In this document: positions 58,810-64,000 of the stretch, one piece after another | Position numbering within the stretch: the first letter of the stretch is position 1 | Layout of the letters: the number at the start of each line of letters is the position of its first letter | Assembly (NCBI GenBank): GCA_018105865.1 | Contig: CM030851.1 | Span: 8,864,828-8,928,827, forward strand | Reading direction: 5' to 3' | DNA length: 64,000 nt | Source of the DNA: Metaphire vulgaris | Lineage: Eukaryota; Annelida; Clitellata; Crassiclitellata; Megascolecidae | Program-made: the position numbers and the translations under genes | The notes under the pieces: generated by a model | Databases searched by the model: none | What the model saw: only the letters and a program-made list of their open reading frames with translations | What the model was told of the DNA's origin: nothing

Positions 58810-58875
<66 letters not shown>

Positions 58876-58895
58876 GTTGTTGTTGTTGTTGTTGT
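58505..58895. repeat. (GTA)n/(GTG)n/(TTA)n/(TTG)n microsatellite
   Basis: Begins GATGACGACGATGATGATG 35 bp after the LINE stop and grows into about 390 bp of TAG/TGG, then ATT, then GTT units. Confidence 0.95.
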
Positions 58896-59129
58896 TTTTT
58901 TTTTTTGTAACTGAACATCCAATTAAAGCGTTCACATTGGCAGCTTTCAATTTCGCGGCACAGAGTTTATCATGGAAAGAGAGAAAACTAAGAACGGTTG
59001 GATCTTAAGTGATTTAGTAGGATTTCTCTTGTGTTGAAAACCAGTGTCACTCACACGGCCTCCAACTGCAACTTCTGTTTGTCCGCTGTTATGTTTGATT
59101 TTACAAAAACCACATTTCGCAGTAGGCCT

Positions 59130-59372
59130 TAGAGAGTGATACGGTAACCGTTACCGCGGTAAATCCGCGGTAACCGCGGTATTATGGGGACAAATATTAA
59201 ATTGGTAACCGTTTTACCGCGGTAGCGGTTACCAAAGTCACGGTATTACCGCGGTAATGGTACGAAATTCCGCGGTGTTACCGTGGTAATGGTGTCGTAC
59301 TATTAAAAAGAATTTGCTTTTACAACATCTTGGATATTCTTGGGCTTATCATTGTTCCCGTGTCACTCTCTA
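59130..59372. mobile_element. hAT-like MITE with perfect 8-bp target duplication
   Basis: TAGAGAGTGATACGG start pairs with CCGTGTCACTCTCTA end. GTAGGCCT duplicated at 59122-59129 and 59373-59380. The inside is an array of CCGCGGTAA / TTACCGCGG palindromic units. 243 bp, no coding. Confidence 0.9.
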
Positions 59373-59914
59373 GTAGGCCTACCGTATACAATGCCAAACA
59401 ACACACGTTAAATTTCGGATATAAAAGTATTAAATTGTACAGACCGACGTATGTATGAATATTAAACGTTATCAGTTGGTCTGGATTTAGATCTGTAGTA
59501 CCCTGGACTCGCTGGAGATAAATGAGAGTCATTTTATGTTGATACAATCGCAGCACAATAATATGATAATTGGTCTGGTGGTAGTTTCCAGTAATCGCTC
59601 CCGCTGAATAACGGTGCTGGTGATGTGACTTCTGTCCGAAGTGCTGTCGGGTGTATCTGTCCCCGGGGGCAGACGGGGCACTTTATTTTCCTCTCTGCCT
59701 GGTCATGTACTGCTATAGATTACTTATAAACAGATGACCCTGGTCAGTGGTCCAGTCCAGACGGTGTAGGCCTAATAGGGTTTTGCAGATGCGTTAATCG
59801 CACTGTGTAGCGAGTTAACGCCGTTTTAGTGATGGCCGTGAAGTTGTTCAAAGTCACACAGGACAGACGAATGGAGGAGCAGTACACCACCAACCGGAGG
59901 TTGGGCCCATGGAG

Positions 59915-60118
59915 AATGGATGAATGGATGAATGAACGAATGAACGAACGAATGAATGAACGAATGAATGAACGAATGAATGAATGGATGAATGAACGAA
60001 CGAACCAATGAATGAATGAACGAGCCAATGAATGAACTAACGAATGAACAAACGATTGAATGAATCAATCATTCAATGAATGAATGAATGGATGAATGAA
60101 TGAATGAATGAATGAGTC
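59915..60118. repeat. (AATG)n tetranucleotide array
   Basis: AATG/AACG/GATG units, ending AATC; partner of the array at 20158-20354. Confidence 0.93.
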
Positions 60119-60194
60119 CGTCAGTCAGTCAATCAATCAATCAATCAATCAATGAAGTATAGAGGAAGATGAAAATGTTCGGTTCTTTAAAAAC

Positions 60195-60340
60195 TTAGCA
60201 TGATTTAAAGTGGCTTAGAAGGCATTACTGCCTGTGTGAAAGCCACTAGGGGCACACTGACGGGGCTTGAACCCGCTCCGTCAGCCTGACGCTCCAGCAC
60301 ATAACCCCCTCTGCCATCTTCCGCCCCCTTTCACCTCCTA
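60195..60340 (-). mobile_element. tRNA-derived SINE, reverse copy
   Basis: Reverse complement of the 14455 SINE: hairpin AGTGGCTTAGAAGG..CCTGTGTGAAAGCCACT, then the B-box and A-box of the head (GCTTGAACCCG; CTCTGCCATCTTC on the plus strand). Confidence 0.75.
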
Positions 60341-60522
60341 ATGATTGTTGTGTTTTGAGGTCCAGACTCACATGCATCTCTTGACCTCTGTACTAAAGCC
60401 TGTATAGCATTGCTGTCCACTCTAAATTAGTTATCTTTGGCACGCAGCCAATCATCCTTTGCGGATCGATTTAGGACACCGTCTTGGTGTATTAAAAAAT
60501 TATGCCACAAAACTGCACTGTA

Positions 60523-60606
<84 letters not shown>
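60523..60606. repeat. (TTA)n microsatellite
   Basis: ATT units with one break. 60607-61205 holds nothing recognised. Confidence 0.95.
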
Positions 60607-60607
<1 letters not shown>

Positions 60608-61205
60608 GAAAGCCGTCAACAAAGCTTTAGTAATAGGTCTATTTCCACTGATCTTATTGTTAGGTGATAACTTTGCGGTCTTAAATAAATGTTTGTCAGT
60701 AAAAGTGAAAACGAAATCGAAGATATGAGGGAAGCCTTGAGCTTAGCCAGGGAGTCTGTAATATAGACGTCTTGTCTTATAGCATATCTTTGCTGTTAAC
60801 ATTTTCCATGAGGGTCAGTAATTTGGAAGAAAATATCGAACCTAACGTTTCTCCTCTAAAAATTCAATCTTGTTTGTAAAAATAATGTCGAGAACAGCAT
60901 AACTGGCCGAACAAAATTTAACATCTACAAAGAAGTTAGTTAACGTTTACTGCAAGTCTTAGTTACTCTATTGTTTGAAGTTCCTGAAGCGTGTGAGGAC
61001 AGAATGCGAGCAAAACAAAGAACAGTGAGAGAAGATAAAAACAGACACGAATTTCTATTCATGTAGGAATTTGAATGACAGAAAATCAGCATCTTCCAAA
61101 TACATAGGCCATATGTCTCTATATTAGCTAAGTAAGATCATCTTCAAGACGCAGTCACGCATGTGATTGTTCAAAAATGGCATCAGTAGGCTGATCATTA
61201 GGAAG

Positions 61206-61388
61206 CAGAGGCTGCTCCACATGGGGGCCCGGTGAGGGCCCGTGCCCCCAGTGAATGCCTGCCCCCAGTGGTCCCTCCAGCTGGGACCCTATACTTACTA
61301 CTACATACCTATCAACAAATGGCTGGTTCCCATGCTTACAAGTTGCCACCCCAACGGCCCCACACTTCAAATCCTGGAGCCGCCACTG
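61206..61388. mobile_element. MITE family M3 copy
   Basis: CAGAGGCTGCTCCACATGG start and GAGCCGCCACTG end, with GGGACCCTATACTTA and GTTGCCACCCCAACGGCCCC inside. Confidence 0.8.
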
Positions 61389-61669
61389 TTTAGAAAGTCT
61401 CGCAGGCAGGGTTTTTTCAGTGGGAACGCACGGGAACGGCGTCCCCATGCCTTTTTTGCCAGATTGTATATATATCTATATATATAAAATTATGGATATA
61501 CAATAATGCGTGTGGGAGCGTACAGGTACGGCGTTCCCACATCCGTTTTTGTTGGAGTAAAAAAGTATGAGTCCCCAAACCTTTTTTCCTAGAAAAAGCC
61601 CTGTTCGCAGGTAATAATTGGATTAGATCTGCATCATGGACAGACAGGCGTGTTATAAGGTCGACCGAC

Positions 61670-61810
61670 CTGTTTCAGCTGTTTCGGATGTTCAGCTGTG
61701 GCTGAAAGCGCAGTCATAAAGTAGCAGTCGCCGACCTGACCCTGTCTCACAGAATGACGATTCACTTTGTCGCCGAACAATCGTACCTTCTCGTTGGCAG
61801 GCATACAATC
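61670..61810 (-). CDS. Atypical calpain, exon 2 (catalytic Cys)
   Basis: Acceptor TTTTCTCGTGTGCTGGTGTAG, donor AACAG|GTCGGT, phases 0 to 0, 47 codons. Reads VRLFGDKVNRHSVRQGQVGD then CYFMTALSATAEHPKQLKQ (residues 110-148). Cys130 (codon 61726-61724) sits in QGQVGDC, the calpain active-site motif. The next residue is Tyr, where nearly all calpains have Trp. Intact frame. Confidence 0.95.
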
Positions 61811-61814
61811 CTAC

Positions 61815-61938
61815 ACCAGCACACGAGAAAACAGCTAAACAATACATCAGGAACTGACAAACCAAGACTTTCTCTCGTAGCACACGAGAAAACAGCTAAA
61901 CATTACAGGAACTGACAAACCAAGACTTTCTCTCGTTG
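61815..61938. repeat. Tandem duplication covering the exon 2 pyrimidine tract
   Basis: GCACACGAGAAAACAGCTAA and GGAACTGACAAACCAAGACT occur twice in tandem (about 61819-61878 and 61880-61936). The copy next to exon 2 supplies the polypyrimidine tract; the other lacks the final GTGTAG. Confidence 0.85.
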
Positions 61939-62203
61939 TTTCCTTTGTTGGATAGACTAGATTCAGAGTCCTTTAGCAAAGCCTTTCCTATCCTTATTCT
62001 ACGAGAGATATTCAACAAGGAAAGGATGGGGGCCAAAGAAAAACATTTTTAGTGCTATGGTAGTGGATTTACGGACGAAAATGCAGTAGACCTAACAGTT
62101 GAAACAGTAAATGGATTCAAAAGTTATCTAGAGTACTCCTAATCCGTAATATTGGTTTTCGCACATGCTAATGCCTCCTAAGTCACTTACTGTAAAATCA
62201 GGT

Positions 62204-62273
<70 letters not shown>

Positions 62274-62340
62274 CTATTGTTATTATTATTGTGATTTTAA
62301 GTGGTTTAGGAGGCTAAGTAAGCCTGTGTAAAAACCACTG
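62204..62340. repeat. (AAT)n(TTA)n array and hairpin repeat copy
   Basis: AAT then ATT units at 62204-62290, followed by AGTGGTTTAGGAGG..CCTGTGTAAAAACCACT at 62300-62339. Confidence 0.85.
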
Positions 62341-62514
62341 ATGTAACCATCTGCATTCAATAACCTAGTTTATTGAGATAGCCTTTGAATCCGTTTACTG
62401 TTTCAAAAATTATTATTATTATTATTAAGTTGTAATCTTTTAATTAGTCGATTGAAATTCTCTAATGATTTTTGGTATAACGCCAATACATGACCCATGA
62501 CGCTGTGTCTTTAA

Positions 62515-62630
62515 AGCTGTGATCAACCATTTAATTTTTGCCTTAGGACTTCGACGAAAGTACAGAAAGGATAGAAACTTCAGCTACCCACAAAAAGACA
62601 TTTCAAGAACTATAACAAAACTAGAAAACG
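62515..62630. repeat. Direct repeat in intron 1, copy 1
   Basis: ATCAACCATTTAATTTTTGC, TTCGACGAAAGTACAG and TTCAGCTACCCACAAAAAG recur at 63340-63450. Confidence 0.8.
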
Positions 62631-62825
62631 CATTAAAAATTAATAAGCAAGTCAGAAATAAAAATTTAGGATGTGTTCTGCTGTCATCCGTCTACAACGC
62701 TATGAGATTACAAGTCAATATTTTCTGTCCTTCAGTTTCCAATCCATCCCTAGTCTTTTCATGCAGTTTCCGTCACATCTCTTATTTTTACTTTTCCCAC
62801 ATCATTTATTTTGCCTTCGCATTCT

Positions 62826-62985
62826 CAGAGGCGTAGCGACGGGAGGGTATATCGGTATATATATACCCCACCTAATCAAGCTACCTTAAAATTTTTAATG
62901 TATTTTTTAAATTTTCAAAGTTTTTGAAGATTTATACACCCCAAATCCCATTATACCCCAAATCAAATTCCTGGCTACGTCACTG
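62826..62985. mobile_element. MITE family M5 copy
   Basis: CAGAGGCGTAGCGACGGG start and CCTGGCTACGTCACTG end; short TA tract inside. Confidence 0.75.
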
Positions 62986-63339
62986 CCAATTCTATACGCC
63001 TTCCCTTCCCCCCCGTCAGAGGAATATTATCTGGTTACTTGGCTCTGCATGAGTTCACTTTCAAACACAACTGTTTACAGATGCAATACTTCAAACGTAC
63101 CGTAATCTTAGCCTAACTTCTATTTGCGACTGTGAAGTTGGTTTCACTTTATAATTTATGGTAGGCCTCTCCTTTATTAGCCTTCTCGGTGGCGTTAAAG
63201 TAACACAGATTTATTGATGGACGCCAACAGCGTTGATACTTCAACTTCTGTTATTTTCAAGTAGGCGATATTGGATGCCTTTAATGTTTTTTGACAGTCT
63301 GACAATAAACAACCCTTGAAGCTATGTTGTTAAACAATG

Positions 63340-63450
63340 ATGTTCAACCATTTATTTTCCTTGCTTTAGGAGTTTCGGACATCGACGAAAGTACAGTTCA
63401 GCTACCCACAAAAAGGCATTTTAAGGATTAAAACAAGACTAGCAGGTGTA
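63340..63450. repeat. Direct repeat in intron 1, copy 2
   Basis: Partner of 62515-62630, same orientation, about 820 bp away. Confidence 0.8.
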
Positions 63451-63590
63451 TTAATAGTCCAGAAGGCAAAAATTGGCAGATCGTTGATATTTAATTTCTG
63501 GGTTTAAATTTCGTGGGTGTCTAAGCCGTGGGGGACTGGACCCTCACAGGCACTCGCTACTAGAACGACGTCTGCGAACGGGGGACCTAC

Positions 63591-63893
63591 CTTTGGTCGT
63601 TTCCACTTCGGTTCCTGCGACCGGGTCCATCTATCCCTCTCAACTTGACGAGGAAATCGTCGGTCTTCGTATAAATTGTTTCCTTCGATTGCTGGCTTCT
63701 GCATCGAGAAACGATTATCAACGAGAACTCTGCGAGACCAGATGGTCGTCTCGCTGCGTCCGATAACAGTTCGATTGGAAACCGTTTTCCGCGTTTGTTT
63801 TTTCTTGTTGTTGTTGTTAGAGTTGACTGCTGTGGAACAGTCGCCTCTCCCATCGATTAGACGACTCGTCTCCCTCGACGATTGAGTCCCCAT
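63591..63893 (-). CDS. Atypical calpain, exon 1 (start codon, N-terminus)
   Basis: ATG at 63893 in a good context (AAGATGG), with an in-frame TAA twelve bases upstream (63905-63903), so translation starts here. Donor CCAAAG|GTAGGT, phase 0, 101 codons. The end, NLYEDRRFPRQ then EPKWKRPK, is the calpain signature FED..FP....WKRP before the active-site Cys. Residues 1-70 are Asn/Lys/Arg-rich with no known domain. The whole gene would code 889 residues: protease core about 75-397, three domain-III modules about 398-546, 578-718 and 745-889, and no EF-hand domain. Calpains are Ca2+-dependent cytosolic cysteine proteases; lack of EF hands and tandem domain III recall CAPN7/CAPN10-type atypical calpains. 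Three frameshifts in exons 4, 8 and 9 put activity in doubt. Confidence 0.9.
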
Positions 63894-63905
63894 CTTCTGT
63901 CTTTA

Positions 63906-64000
63906 ACCGCTCGGTTGAGTGGGTCTCTAAGACAGGACGCAGAACGGATAAATAATGGTTTCCGAACGACTTTTACCTCTCAGTTTGTTTCAAACATAAC
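63906..64000. other. Calpain 5' flank or 5' UTR
   Basis: Upstream of the start codon on the minus strand; no TATA-like signal recognised within the remaining 95 bases. Confidence 0.4.

Overview
The window is nuclear DNA of a metazoan, most likely a marine invertebrate (phylum not determined). Genes are split into exons with GT-AG and some GC-AG introns, and most of the non-coding DNA is microsatellites, short inverted-repeat transposons (MITEs), SINE-like copies and broken LINEs. There are no operons, Shine-Dalgarno sites or prokaryotic genes. Two protein-coding genes can be supported, both on the minus strand.

Gene 1 (26442 down to 968) is an alpha-1-adrenergic-like aminergic GPCR of 613 residues in two coding exons (25230-26442 and 968-1596), separated by a 23.6-kb intron after transmembrane segment 6. 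It has an intact frame, in-frame upstream stop, the usual family motifs and a poly(A) signal at 841-846.

Gene 2 (63893 down to 39674) is an atypical calpain. I assembled 17 coding exons by hand, and every intron phase fits. The order is an N-terminal segment, a cysteine-protease core with Cys, His and Asn present (the Cys is followed by Tyr rather than the usual Trp), then three tandem domain-III (C2-like) modules. The modules are built from the same four-exon cassette with the same phase pattern (1-1, 1-0, 0-2, 2-1). Three exons carry small frame-breaking length changes: C5 at 56586-56590, A4 at 50325-50328 and (GATT)3 at 49172-49183. The coding length becomes a multiple of three (890 codons with stop) only if all three are allowed for. 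The locus is therefore either a recent pseudogene or affected by sequence errors. Two introns appear to use GC donors.

Between and inside these genes: 1-840 intergenic; 1597-25229 the GPCR intron, with nested LINEs and transposons at 6.2-11.6 kb and tandem repeats at 11-12.7 kb; 26.4-39.7 kb intergenic repeats; 39.7-63.9 kb the calpain and its introns; 63.9-64.0 kb 5' flank. Several MITE families share CAGTGGCG-like or CAGTG termini and 8-bp target duplications (hAT-like), and many copies carry the same internal box GATGACCTTTTTTGCTTGTC. LINE 3' ends of an RTE-like type run straight into trinucleotide microsatellites. A dispersed SINE-associated hairpin (AGTGGTTC...GAACCACT) shows compensatory changes between copies.
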